Of a DNA stretch of 64,000 nucleotides, positions 20,701 to 29,800 are shown in pieces. The stretch is from Scolanthus callimorphus (lineage: Eukaryota; Cnidaria; Anthozoa; Actiniaria; Edwardsiidae), in the NCBI GenBank assembly GCA_033964015.1, contig CM066919.1, forward strand, positions 15,169,646 through 15,233,645. The letters are read 5' to 3'. The notes below the pieces were generated by a model, which was not told where the DNA came from, made no database searches, and worked only from the letters and a program-made list of their open reading frames with translations. Every line of letters starts with the position of its first letter. Within the stretch, counting starts at the first letter, position 1. The position numbers and the translations under genes are program-made.

Positions 20701-22237
20701 GCGGGGAAAAGTTCCGATAGAAAGACTAGCGAAAGAATTGTCGAATTTGAGCGGCCGTTCGTGGGGAGGGAAGCGTTGCGTGACCGACACAAAGAACGGG
20801 CTGCGCGGGAGACTAAAGCTTGCCAAGAAAATGTCAAAATTTCAGATATGTTTTATGTTGAAGTTATATACTCAAGGGTTATCTGCTATTATATCTGCCA
20901 TAATATACATTAGAAAAGTTTCACCAGTTTCATTTGGTATGTAGTATGTGGTTTTCCTAAAGGTGTCAAATAGAAATAGGGCCGCTAGAGTTTCACTTTA
21001 GTCAGTTGTTGTAAAAACTGTAATAGATGCAAAGATGACGTCGTAGCGTGTCATCAACAAAAAAAACGTCTGTTGTTGATGACACGCTGTGGTGTCTTCT
21101 GGATATCTATTAAGCCTGGTGCACACTTGCGACATAACGACATAAGGAAAATATCACGCGAACAGAATTTAGTGGTTTCAAAACATTGAAGTCCACCAAA
21201 AATAACATAAGATTGCTGTGGTGAAGTGATCTATTGATGTTCCATGGAAAATATTGATTATATAAATTATTTTCTCATGCTTTTTTCGTTGCAACATAAC
21301 GTCCTTTTGTCGTTATGTCGCGAGTGTGCACCAGGCTTTATACAGACGCACGGGAAAATGAAATCTATTTGTTTGTAAACAAAGCGATAGCCTACCTATG
21401 TTTTGTTTCTTGAAATAAACAATGATTGTTTTTATTCGCGGGTTGTATTAACGCAATTAGGCCCCTTCACCTTTTTACATATTTAGGCTCCTTCTGGCGC
21501 AGAGACGCGCGCGCGCGTTCGTGCGCTTGCTGTTTGTGTCTTTTTGAAGGCAAAGTTTCTCACGACCAAAAGCCCAAACATGCACGCGCATTTCAAACTT
21601 GGGTAAGTACATGCGCGCGACGTTAATCGTGTAATCACACACGGCCTGTCGACCAGTCAGAGCGCGCGTTTCACTAGTTTTAATTGTTGTCAACCATTCA
21701 ATTGAATGTTACTATCAGACGCCACCACGGTAGCAAAACGCTAGAGTCAAACGCAAGAGTCTTGTTGTGATTACCAGGTACACCGGAGGTTGCGGGCCTG
21801 ACAAGTATTCAAGGATTTGAGATTATCCGTGGGTGCAGAGGACTCAACCTTGTGGGAGCGGACCTTGTCGAGGTACTGAGCATCCAGTGTCATTCTGTGC
21901 CTACAGTCTACAGGCAGAATGACTAGTCATTTCATGACTGTAGTGAAACCAATTGCAAGTTGATTACACCAATTCTGAGTAAAACCTATAGGAGATTGCA
22001 AATTAATCGGAAATTACTCACGACAGGCATCTCCGCTCTATAGCGACTGTTTTTATTTGCGTTGCTAGGGTTATAATACCGATTCAATGTATCCAGTGCC
22101 GTGATAGCATCTAATGACTTGTTTTGCTTTGCTAGGTTTCTCCTCCTTATGACCAAACAGGAATGACGGCGTTGATGGCTGCAAATCTAATGTACGAAAT
22201 GCTATGCGTGCTACCAGGAGTCAAGTACCTCAAGTAA
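5747..22237 (+). CDS. AGMAT: Agmatinase (ureohydrolase), mitochondrial type, six exons
   Basis: Mn2+-dependent ureohydrolase; agmatinases split agmatine into putrescine and urea, and some animal AGMAT-like proteins prefer other linear guanidines such as 4-guanidinobutyrate. Exons: 5747-5994, 13701-13946, 19124-19324, 19627-19771, 21778-21872, 22136-22237, all GT-AG, TAA stop, about 345 residues (normal length). The N-terminus [19 protein letters not shown] is Arg-rich and lacks acidic residues, as a mitochondrial presequence would be; MASQKNG (Met24) is an alternative start. All metal motifs are present: GGDHS (His~154), HVDAHSDT (Asp177, His179, Asp181) and SFDIDGLDP (Asp268, Asp270). NRPG is in exon 1. 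Oddity: exon 1 ends CG| (phase 2), so exon 2 should begin with one base plus a Phe codon, but it begins GTTGGTCCT, one base short. The literal splice hits a stop within about 30 codons. Either a homopolymer sequencing error or a real frameshift. Expression level and any regulation are not visible. Confidence 0.92.
5995..7626. other. Agmatinase intron 1, proximal part
   Basis: Contains the diverged half MITE at 6325-6475 (GACTACTTCAACTGGGCCAT end) and a poly-G run at 6939-6953. No additional exon of the ureohydrolase family is expected or seen here, because exon 1 joins directly to exon 2 at the conserved NRPG-xR / GPRQIR position. Confidence 0.5.
7627..8181. mobile_element. Inverted-repeat element carrying a nested CCCGGGGGG MITE
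   Basis: Outer termini are AGTATAAACCAACTA at 7627 and its inverse TAGTTGGTTTATACT ending at 8181, followed inward by TGGTC. The inner 365 bp (7706-8070) is a separate element, so this is an insertion into an older insertion. Confidence 0.75.
7706..8070. mobile_element. CCCGGGGGG-ended MITE with GATAGACC target duplication
   Basis: Termini are CCCGGGGGGACTC and GAGTCATCCCCCCCGGG, flanked on both sides by (G)ATAGACC, a 7-8 bp target duplication. Subterminal GGTGACCGTCGGGAA matches inverted GACGGTCACC. The interior is rich in the short motif CCCTAAAAAATACC in both orientations. Related elements lie at 17972, 56183 and, more distantly, 11025. Confidence 0.9.
8170..8300. repeat. Foldback with TTATACTAAA...GTTAAATATAC ends
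   Basis: Nested hairpins: GACCTC...GAGGTC outside, GTGCTATGAT...ATCATAGCAC in the middle, TAGACCATTCGGCC...GGCCTCATGGTCTA inside. The ends resemble another foldback at 28488-28620 (TATACTAAAACAATTATT ... AATAATTGTTAAATATAC), so this is a family of small palindromes. Confidence 0.7.
8565..8880. repeat. Cluster of three foldbacks
   Basis: Pairs seen: TTATATAAACACCAATGAAATACC with GGTATTTCATTGATGTTTATATAA (8572-8595 / 8719-8742); inside it GATATCTTCACACGTGAAAAT with ATTTTCACATGTGAAGATATC; and to the right GAATTTTATCTTCTCG... with CGAAGATAGAATTC around a loop containing ACTCGTTCGCTGCGCTCACTCG (8774-8864). This cluster leads directly into the tandem array. Confidence 0.75.
8890..10020. repeat. 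Tandem array of a 209-bp palindromic unit
   Basis: TTCGTGCTATTTT recurs near 8898, 9129, 9340, 9548, 9757 and 9966, giving five ~209-bp units plus a partial unit. Each unit is itself a palindrome: GTGCTATTTTCTTAGCGGAA pairs with TTCCGCCGAAAATAGCAC, GCTTTGAAT with ATTCAAAGC, and ATCCTATGAT with ATCATAGGAT. A second stem, GCGATATCG...CGATATCGC around GTCGCTGCGCGACTCG, joins adjacent units. Later units are almost identical (isolated substitutions, e.g. GTG to GAG at 9738). The first unit has a run of about 18 C. In-frame 61-70 codon openings starting [10 protein letters not shown] are by-products of the repeat. Confidence 0.93.
10021..11024. other. Agmatinase intron 1, no gene seen
   Basis: Short open frames on both strands at 10223-10611 have no recognisable domain. 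A hairpin pairs GGAATTCCACGCTAAATTTC near 10935 with its inverse ending at 11003 (GAAATTTAGCATGGAATTCC). Confidence 0.4.
11216..12515. mobile_element. Second-level inverted-repeat element
   Basis: AGGGACGGACCATTTGATA near 11217 pairs with TATCAAATGGTCCGTCCCT ending near 12515, followed inward by a G-run and C-run and by AAAAAATCGAGCAAG-type repeats near both ends. It lies wholly within 11025-12705. Confidence 0.8.
12013..12170. repeat. 158-bp foldback with ~62-bp arms
   Basis: CACCGTGGGCTGGGAGGGAA at 12013 is matched by its inverse ending at 12170, and pairing continues inward through ACCGGTTTTAACGGGATT and CTTTCGACA with only isolated mismatches. The loop is about 34 bp. It is the innermost layer of the nest. 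Confidence 0.9.
13345..13690. repeat. GTATGTATGTGTTTGACTTT minisatellite
   Basis: A 20-28 bp unit built from TGTATGTATGTGTTTGACTT is repeated about 13 times, with GATTTTGTTGGT variants. The last unit stops about 10 bases before agmatinase exon 2, so the array makes up the 3' end of intron 1 and replaces the usual polypyrimidine tract, which is only weakly visible. Length changes here could affect acceptor use. Confidence 0.88.
14234..14860 (-). pseudogene. LINE open-reading-frame fragment, CR1-like
   Basis: The minus-strand frame (206 codons) contains [20 protein letters not shown], matching the end of an apurinic-type endonuclease domain (SDH..V...L...KPR), and then [20 protein letters not shown], the PWY...I..AKR.RR linker that follows it in CR1/L2 proteins. 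No reverse-transcriptase motifs follow. It sits in agmatinase intron 2 and is a dead fragment, not a host gene. Confidence 0.6.
15115..15399. mobile_element. 285-bp MITE
   Basis: GAGAGGTCCTTTGTACAGAC at 15116 is inverted as GTCTGTCTAAAGGTTCTCTC ending near 15398, and CCTAGTTATTTTTAGA pairs with TCTAAAAATAACTAGG. There is no coding capacity. Confidence 0.85.
15441..15536. repeat. Small foldback
   Basis: GCGTGACATCGATAAT pairs with ATTATCGATGTCATGC, and CCGAGGTTTGTG with CACAAACCGAGG, around GCGCTTCGGCAGATAA. Confidence 0.7.
15706..15918 (-). repeat. 51-bp (17-codon) minisatellite, four full copies
   Basis: GCGCGGGCTCGGTCCAACAA begins at 15706, 15757, 15808 and 15859, with a fifth GCGCGGG at 15910. 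The period is exactly 51 bp, so two minus-strand frames stay open and would encode 17-residue repeats (one reads [17 protein letters not shown]). No start, splice or homology supports real coding. It lies in agmatinase intron 2. Confidence 0.92.
16055..17478. mobile_element. 1.4-kb Tc1/mariner-like non-autonomous element
   Basis: Termini CAGTGTGTTGCCCAAACTCC and the inverse are flanked by TA on both sides, the signature of Tc1/mariner insertion. The terminal motif GCCCAAACTCCGGAC also occurs twice internally (about 16240-16275), forming subterminal repeats. No intact transposase frame. A structurally parallel element with different sequence lies at 37526-38869. Confidence 0.9.
17479..17970. 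other. Intron 2 stretch, nothing recognised
   Basis: A short minus-strand frame runs across the mariner-like terminus into this area, with no domain. The text near 17590-17760 (GAACCCATTGCACGGCTA, CCGGAGCAATGGCCTGACTACCG) looks like an old repeat but has no partner in the window. Confidence 0.3.
17972..18350. mobile_element. CCCGGGGGG-ended MITE, right end lost
   Basis: The left end CCCCGGGGGGGGTTCTCC and GGGGTGCTCGTCGGGA are intact, and the CCCTAAAAAATACC-rich interior is present. The right side stops after ATACGACGAGCACGACGAGC, where a normal copy would continue to CCCCCGGGG. It is a truncated relative of 7706-8070 and 56183-56568. Confidence 0.8.
18738..19028. repeat. Two interleaved inverted repeats
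   Basis: Pair A: TTACTAATCGTGTTCAGGTC at 18738 with its inverse ending at 18971. Pair B: GCCTGTGTACATCCGCTACT at 18801 with GGAGGTTACTAGCGTATGTACACAGGC ending at 19028. The order is A-B-A'-B', so the arms cross instead of nesting, as if one element inserted across the end of another and was then cut. Confidence 0.8.
19855..19935. repeat. GGCGGCCATGTTGGA foldback
   Basis: GCGGCCATGTTGGA pairs with TCCAACATGGCCGC about 50 bp downstream, next to TGACGTCA. It lies in agmatinase intron 4. Confidence 0.6.
20248..20816. mobile_element. 569-bp MITE with CTCCCGCGCAGCCCGTTC ends
   Basis: TAGTCTCCCGCGCAGCCCGT at 20249 matches the inverse at 20757-20816, and pairing continues through TTCTTTGTGTCGGTCA and CGCTTCCCTCCC. 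The same ~55-bp terminus forms an almost empty palindrome at 63808-63897. Confidence 0.9.
20820..21060. repeat. Interspersed repeat also found upstream of Orai-A
   Basis: TTGCCAAGAAAATGTCAAAA through AATAGATGCAAAGATGACGTC matches 31640-31880 (CTGCCAAGAAAACGTCAAAA ... GATGACGTCATTAGCG) with scattered differences. One copy sits in agmatinase intron 4, the other just upstream of the Orai-A start. Confidence 0.8.
21113..21337. mobile_element. 225-bp MITE with TTA target duplication
   Basis: AGCCTGGTGCACACTTGCGA at the left and its inverse (TCGCGAGTGTGCACCAGGCT) at the right are flanked by TTA on both sides; GACATAACGACA extends the arms. A TWA-type 3-bp duplication is the PIF/Harbinger pattern. 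Confidence 0.88.
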
Positions 22238-22705
22238 AGACTACCTCCACCTCAAGTGGAGGGAGATGTGGATTAAACTGGACTACAATGTGCAAGTTTA
22301 TCTCATTAGCAACCAACACATAGCAACAGGCTAATATGCCCATCCCCGAGAGCAATCGCCGCGCTCTTGATGGGGACTGATCCATGCACCCATATTGCTG
22401 TCTCTTAGGGGTGAAAATTCCTTCTTCCTGTTGAGCATCCAAACATTTTATATGTGAGTCCTATCCCTATCATATCCCGAAATAACAATAACATTGTAAT
22501 ATTGTAACAGTTTTTTTCAAAAACATTATATTTAACCTCTATTATATTATTATTATATTTCACCTCTATTATATTAGGTATGTCACAGCGTTCTATCGAG
22601 GGCATCGTGAAAAGCAAATATTGCAAACTGTGTTAAAATTAAAAGCAAAAACGTTTCCCAGAAAGAAAGTTAATATACATTAAATAAGTAAATTAGAAAA
22701 ACACA

Positions 22706-23845
22706 TAAAGGCTGCCTTCATGAACTTTGTAAGAAACTTAGATTCCAGATTTCTTGGAAAAGGTTCCCTATTTATGCCAAATTTAGGTACATTTTATCTG
22801 TTCAACAAACATAACAAGTTTCACACCATGTTGCCTCTAGCTGCATGAAACGTTTCTGCACACAGCATCAAAAAATATTCAAACAGACAGAGCGCTACCA
22901 ATTAATAAGGAGTTATTTAATTATAATTACATTGTTATGCACTTAGTTCCTGGCAGATGCTCACAAAAAGGGTTAAGGGCCTTTTCTAATCTCTGCCCAT
23001 ATTATGCATACCCCTGAGGGATACCCCTACTTTATACTTACCCCAGGGGAAACCTCATTATACCCCAGTGGGATAAATGAACATAAACATGAAAAGGAGG
23101 GTTCGACGGAGCTCATATTTTGCACCAGCGCAAAAACTAACTTCAAATAAAAATTAGGGTTTAGTTTTCCTGAAGGTTGAACTCCCTAAAATAGCGCTAT
23201 TCACTGTTAACATTGCTATTCTAATGCTAATGTGCCAACCGTAGATTGAATACCGCCCTTTGTTCTGTGAACCAATCGATCTCATGGATGACGTCAGCGT
23301 GAACAGCGCTATACCGTTGATATATTTTTCTGCTCGAGTAAAGGCTGCCTTCATGAACTTTGTAAGAAACTTAGATTCCAGATTTCTTGGAAAAGGTTCC
23401 CTATTTATGCCAAATTTAGGTACATTTTATCTGTTCAACAAACATAACAAGTTTCACACCATGTTGCCTCTAGCTGCATGAAACGTTTCTGCACACAGCA
23501 TCAAAAAATATTCAAACAGACAGAGCGCTACCAATTAATAAGGAGTTATTTAATTATAATTACATTGTTATGCACTTAGTTCCTGGCAGATGCTCACAAA
23601 AAGGGTTAAGGGCCTTTTCTAATCTCTGCCCATATTATGCATACCCCTGAGGGATACCCCTACTTTATACTTACCCCAGGGGAAACCTCATTATACCCCA
23701 GTGGGATAAATGAATATAAACATGAAAAGGAGGGTTCGACGGAGCTCATATTTTGCACCAGCGCAAAAACTAACTTCAAATAAAAATTTAGGGTTTAGTT
23801 TTCCTGAAGGTTGAACTCCCTAAAATAGCGCTATTCACTGTTAAC
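22706..23845. repeat. Local direct duplication downstream of Orai-A
   Basis: 22706-23207 and 23339-23840 are almost identical from AAGGCTGCCTTCATGAACTT to AACTCCCTAAAATAGCGCTA; I see only a C/T change and a one-base length difference. A 131-bp spacer, including TTGATATATTTTTCTGCTCGAG, belongs to the first unit, so the period is about 633 bp. Orai-B has a single diverged version, split by a mariner-like insertion (37205-37525 plus 38870-39100). Confidence 0.92.
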
Positions 23846-23860
23846 ATGTGCCTGATCCTA

Positions 23861-26800
23861 TTATACATTATGAGTGCCAGGAGACAGTGACTGCGCAGAT
23901 GGTCCATCTGTCTGTAACTGGTTAGCTATTTGCTGTAGCTCCTCTATACCTTGATAAAACCTCTCATACTTATGTTGCACTAAGGAGCGATAAAAATGCA
24001 CTGCAAACACCACAAACAATACACAGACAGGCATCAACACTGCTGTTGAGGCTATTGCAGCAGATATGCTGTAGTTATAGAACTTGACCCAGGATAGAAT
24101 GCCAATTTCTCCAAGGAAAAGAAGAGTTCCCAGGCCAGTTGAGAAGATCCAAGCAATTTCTATGTAGGTATGCAGCTTTTCATGTGGAGAATCACTGGGC
24201 AAGAGGTTTGAATGCTGGTTCATGCTGGCAACACTTTCAATGTTGGGTAGTATACAGACAGATATCATGAGCGCAAAGACATGAACAGATATTAAAATGG
24301 TTGTCATAACACTGAAGGACACCAGCAAGCCATTAGGGAACCCTTGCTCTAGTTGGATTTCTACCATGGCAATCTGAGGAGGAACACATTAAAATACTTT
24401 TAGGAATGTCACAAGGGAGGTGAGCTATTCATGAAGTGGGGAGGCAGAAGCAAGGGTGGATAACTCATTGTGCCCGAATTTTGGGCAAGTTCAGAGCGGT
24501 TTCCATTAAAGCTTACATACTCTTTATGATTGTGAATTGAAAAAGGAATGATACATCAGGAAATGAGAGAGGAGGAGGAAGGGGAATACATAATGAATTC
24601 ATGCACATGAGGTCCGAATAACGTCATAAGGGAGATACCTGTCCCCTCCAATTTTTTTAAGCACGGGAGATATCCTTCCCCTTGCCCTCCCATTCTTCAA
24701 TAAAAAAATACGCCTGAATGGCTAAACCTACCAATCTACCCTCTGATTGGTTGAAATTGACCTTATGGTTATTTTTGGTACCCTATTGTTCTCAACATCT
24801 ATAAAACTAGAGCTCTATCGGCTCGAGTCATTTCAACCCAAGCAGTCGTGAGAATTAAGATAGAGCAAAAAATGTGCAGCGGAGATGAATAATAATATAA
24901 TAATGATGATGATGATGATAATAATAATAATAACGCGATGTTCACAGCGGATGAAGGAGCCTTCTGTAGGCAGGCAAACGACACCAAGAACTACAGGGGT
25001 CAACCACCACAAATGGAGAAGTTTGTAGAGGCCCCTTTTTTTTGGGGAGGCCTTTGGAAGAGGAAAGGACAACTGGTGAGCAACGATGGATGCAGAAAAT
25101 AAAGGAGGAGTCGAAGAAGAAGGTCCATGATGTACGGAATTAAGATAGAAATATCTGAGAGCTCAATCAAACAGACCATCAAGAGGAGGAAGAAATGGTC
25201 AGTCCCGGGTATGGATGGTATCCAGAACGTCTGGTGGAAGCGCTTCCCAGCGACCTGGAATCCCCTTTTGAAGGTCATGAAGGGTTGGGTTCATTATCCA
25301 GACAACATTCCTGAGTGGGTAGCGGTTGGAAGAACAGTGCTGTTACAGTCCAATAGCCTGTCTGAACACCTCGTACAAGCTGTTTACTGGATTGCTCGGC
25401 CGATTCATGAAAGAACATGCGGAACGCAATGGCATATGGGATGCGGGACAGCTTGGAGCCTCTGAGGGAGCACTCGGCACGGTAGACCAACTACTCATCG
25501 ACAAGTGCATTTTGGACGAAGTAAGTGAGTATAAGAGAGACCTCGCCGTGTCCTTCTACGACTACAAGATGTATGATGAAGTACATCATGACTGGATGCT
25601 GATGGTCTATGATTGGATGGGGATCCCTGAGAGCGTGATTCAAGTGCTACGCAAATTGATGTGTAGCTGGAAGACGAGGCTGGAGCTGAACGTTGGAGAC
25701 ACGAAGATCAGGAGCAGGTGGATCAGGATAAGATGTGGATTCCTGCAAGGGGACAGTTACTCCCCCGAGGGATTTTGCTTAACGGAGGTCCCTGTAATGA
25801 TGCTGCATGATAGAAAGCACAAGAGGGTATATGATGGTACCACCGCGAGAGCGGCGTACGAAGAGAACCCATAGCCTCTTCATAGACGACCTGAAGGTGT
25901 ACCAGCAGAACCATCAAGACATGGAAGCTGTCAATCAGATCATTGTAACAGCAAGCCACGATACCGGAGCAGTGAACGGAGTAAAAAAGTGCGCGGAAGT
26001 AGTGTTCAAGCGAGGAGAAATGGTCAAAGGCGAAGGGCCCAAGATACTTGAGGACAGGGCTCAGGCCCTGGATCCTGAAAACGATGAAACGTACAAGTTT
26101 CTTGGACTTGAATAGGGAAAGGGGATAGATAAGTGTCAGGTCCTACAAAGAGTCAAGGATGAGATGAGGAGGAGACTAGAGAGCCTTACAGGGTTAAGCT
26201 CTACGACAAGAACTTGGTTAAGGCAGTGAACTCCAGAGTGATTCCAGTGGCAGCATACGCCATGAATGTGTGTCAGTTCAGCCTGAAAGAGTTATACGAG
26301 CTCGCGAAAATAGGATGTTGGGAAGGCAGGCGAGCGATGAGAGGTTTTATATGAAGAGGGAAGATGGAGGGCGTGGACTGAAGAGCCTACGCATGGTGTA
26401 CAACCAGTCGAAGGTGCATATGGCAACGTATCTGCCGTACAGCACGAGAAAGTGGATGCAATTGGCTTGGAGAAAAGAGCTCCAGAGCGAGTATAAAAGC
26501 CTGAAAAGAGAAGCAGAGAAGGCGATGCAAGAGCTGGGAGAAGAGGTCGAGTTGCGAGAGGACCAGGTGAGAAGGAATGGCGAGAAGATTGATAAGAATC
26601 GGAATGAGTGCTGGAAGGAGTTGAAGGAGGTAATGGGGACACGGTACAGAGAGCAGCTGAATACGAAGTATGCACAAAAGAACATGCAAGTGTTTGCTGG
26701 CAGCGCTCTGGCTCCAGGCAAACATCACACCGCAGAAGACCTCGAGTATAGTGGACATGATTGAGCAGATGGTGTGGAGACGCGCAAGTGGAAGGCAAAT

Positions 26801-29800
26801 GAGAGCATAGGAGGGGATGACGGACAGTTCAGGCTGTGCAAGAGGCGCGACGAGACCGTTCAGCACCTTCTCTCAGGATGTGAGATCATTGCGGCGACAG
26901 AATATCTTCGCCGGCACAATAATGCCCTCATGGTGCTAGCAACGAACTGGGCCATGGAAAAGGAGCTGCTGGCAGCAAACGACGCATGGCAAGGCGCATG
27001 GAAAAAGGGACATGTACTTAAGGGCGGTGGATATAAGCTATGCTGGGACTTTGAGTACAATCTACGAAAGACGACAACGGCTAGACGACCAGATTTGACC
27101 CTGGAAGATGATGAGGAGAAGTAAATCAGGTTGGTTGACATGGCTTGCCCCCAGGAGCGTAGTATAGAAGAGACCAGGAAAACCAAACTACGAAAATACC
27201 AGCAATTGGTATTCGAAATCCGAGAGCTAAGGCCAAGTACCGTGTAGAGGTGGTGCCGGTCGTCAGTGGTGGTATTCCAGAAGCACGCCGAGCGGTGCAG
27301 AAGCTTATCCAAATCAGTGACGAGGTTGACCGAATAGTGGCCTCCATGCAGAGAACTGTCCATATCGAAGGGGAAACCCTCTTAAGGAAGATATTTGGAG
27401 AAGTCGTACAGGCCGAATAGATTCCGTGTATTTATTCCTATTTATTTTTAGTATATACTACACGGGAACCTCCATAGATCGCGCGTTTTGATTGATTCGC
27501 TATCTCGGGATAATGCCACAATATTCCGAGATCGAAAGCATTATTCCGAGATTGAGAAGCCCGAGTGCAAGTGGTTCGGATATTTTTACTTTCTAAAGGA
27601 ACTATCTGATTCGAAATGCAACGGAAAAATCCTTCTCAATTAACTAATGTGGTATCTTTAGTTTTTCAAGATGAATCAGAGAGAGAATGTATTTCTAGAA
27701 CTTCGAAAATGTGCTGTTCTTGTTTTTCAGTTCTTCGGAATCACAGAGATCAATGATTCGTTCACGGCACTTTTGAGAGACGAATTACATTCACAACAAC
27801 ATATTAATTAAGGCAATTTTGTCGAAAACATATCTACTTTGCCGAACATTTACATGTACCTGTAGGTTAGAAAGGACAGTAAATCGTAGAAGCCAGTCAT
27901 TGAGTGCAGTTTAAGAGAGAATTTCAGTTAAGCTTACCGTCGACTTGTTGATTCGCTTGATCACGAGCCATCCGACATCAAACGTATTTAAAGTGGTCTC
28001 TCTTTTTATGAACAAGGTCTTCCTCGTTGTCCCAGAGTTTGAAGAGGTTAATTTCCCAAATTTCTGTTAATATTCCAAACGAATCTTGAATTTCTCTGCC
28101 AGCAGGTTGAAAAATATAGTCATCCATCGGTGGTGAAATGGCGACCAAAGGCAAAGTGTTTTCAGCGAAGCAACTCTGCAGTTTCACAATCCATAATCCA
28201 AGGCACAAAATGCGAATTTATCCCTTGAATCCATCCTTGCAACCTTCTAAAAACTTAAATCGTTTATCGTAGTCGATATTAAGGTTTTAAAACAAGTGTT
28301 TTCTAGCGTTTTTGCTTCTCTAAAACAGCAGCAAGTTTCCACCATGTGTTCAGTAGCCGAATGCTTGTAGAGAAGTCTGACGTAATGTCGCGTGCGTGAC
28401 AAACGTCACGCATACAGAAAGAGGCTACAAAATGTCGGCAAATGCCACATAGTGTCGTTCGGATATTTTTTGGAGTGTTCCCGTGTAGTATATACTAAAA
28501 CAATTATTCTCCTCAGGCTCAGTGAATAGTGGCGAATAGTCCCCTCGACCTCCGGTCTCGGGGACTATTCGCCACTATTCACTTCGCCTTCGGCGAATAA
28601 TTGTTAAATATACTTCACTTTTTTTAATATACTCGGGCGGACAGAATGGATGGTGAACTCCCAACAATGCTTGGTGGGGAGATAGGATGGCCGAATTAAA
28701 GGGCGTCTCATTTTCAACCTCGTCTGCTTCTCTCTCTCCTCCTATCTTTCTGCTAATCTCTTGGTCTATAAGAATGTAAATCTTTGTCTATAAGAAGGTC
28801 TTTCTGGTTCCCCATTAACCATCCTCTCGTATCCAACCACGGTTCAACATATCACTTTCTTGCTATATGCTTCCGGGTAACCTCAGTTCTTCATGGACTC
28901 TGCCCAGTCTTCCATAAATGTGGTTCTGATACTTTTGTGAAGGCGGGCGTGGTCTTGTGTTTCTGAGTAGTTCACGCAATTGCCCCACTTCATTCGTGAA
29001 GGCATAGCAGCCCTGTAGAGGATGCATGGTCGGAGGAGATGCCAGAAGCTTCTCATAGAACATGAAGTCTATGTTGTCATCTTCAGCAATCCTCACTTGT
29101 AAGTCCAATATAGGCATCCACCCGCACTGATGGCGGCTTGCTATGTGCTAGCTCCAGCATTATCTTCGCTGTACGCTCATCATCCGGTATTCACATATCC
29201 TGTTCCACCTCTTGCTGCACAACGTTCAACTTCCCCTCTATTGACCTAGATCCTCCATCACCAAGTTGGTATCGTCAACATAAAACCATCGTTCAAAGCG
29301 TGCAGCGCAAAACCTACTACCCAAGCACTAATCTGACTCCTCTTCAGCTCTCGCGTCCAACTGCAAATAAAAACCTTGGCCCTCGCCCCTGTCAGCTGAT
29401 TACCAATCGCCCCGCCCCGCCCCTCAAGGGCCAATCCTAACATATGCAGCACTTCTGCTCACTCATTTAGTGTTCTACAAGTGTCCTTAAACTTACTCAC
29501 AGACCTTTCCCTCTATCGACAGTCTCCTCTGTAGACATCAAGATTTTCTTCACTCCCTCGTGCTTCCTCTTAGGAATTACATCATCTAACTGATTTTCAG
29601 TAAGTTCTCTTTTTCTCTCTTTCTGGGTCACGATAACCACATCAAATCCCAACTCAGCCACGTCTACATTCACACTCAAATCCGACCCAATAAACACCTC
29701 CGCAACTGCTCCGCTACGTTTACGACGTCCAAAGACGAACAAGTTTTGAAACTGCACTGCCGACCTCGCGCTCGGCCCTACCCTCGCCTCGATAGGGCGC

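Noticed and set aside
26292..26866. Long minus-strand frames opposite the LINE
   Set aside because: They are shadows of the purine-rich plus-strand RT coding sequence.
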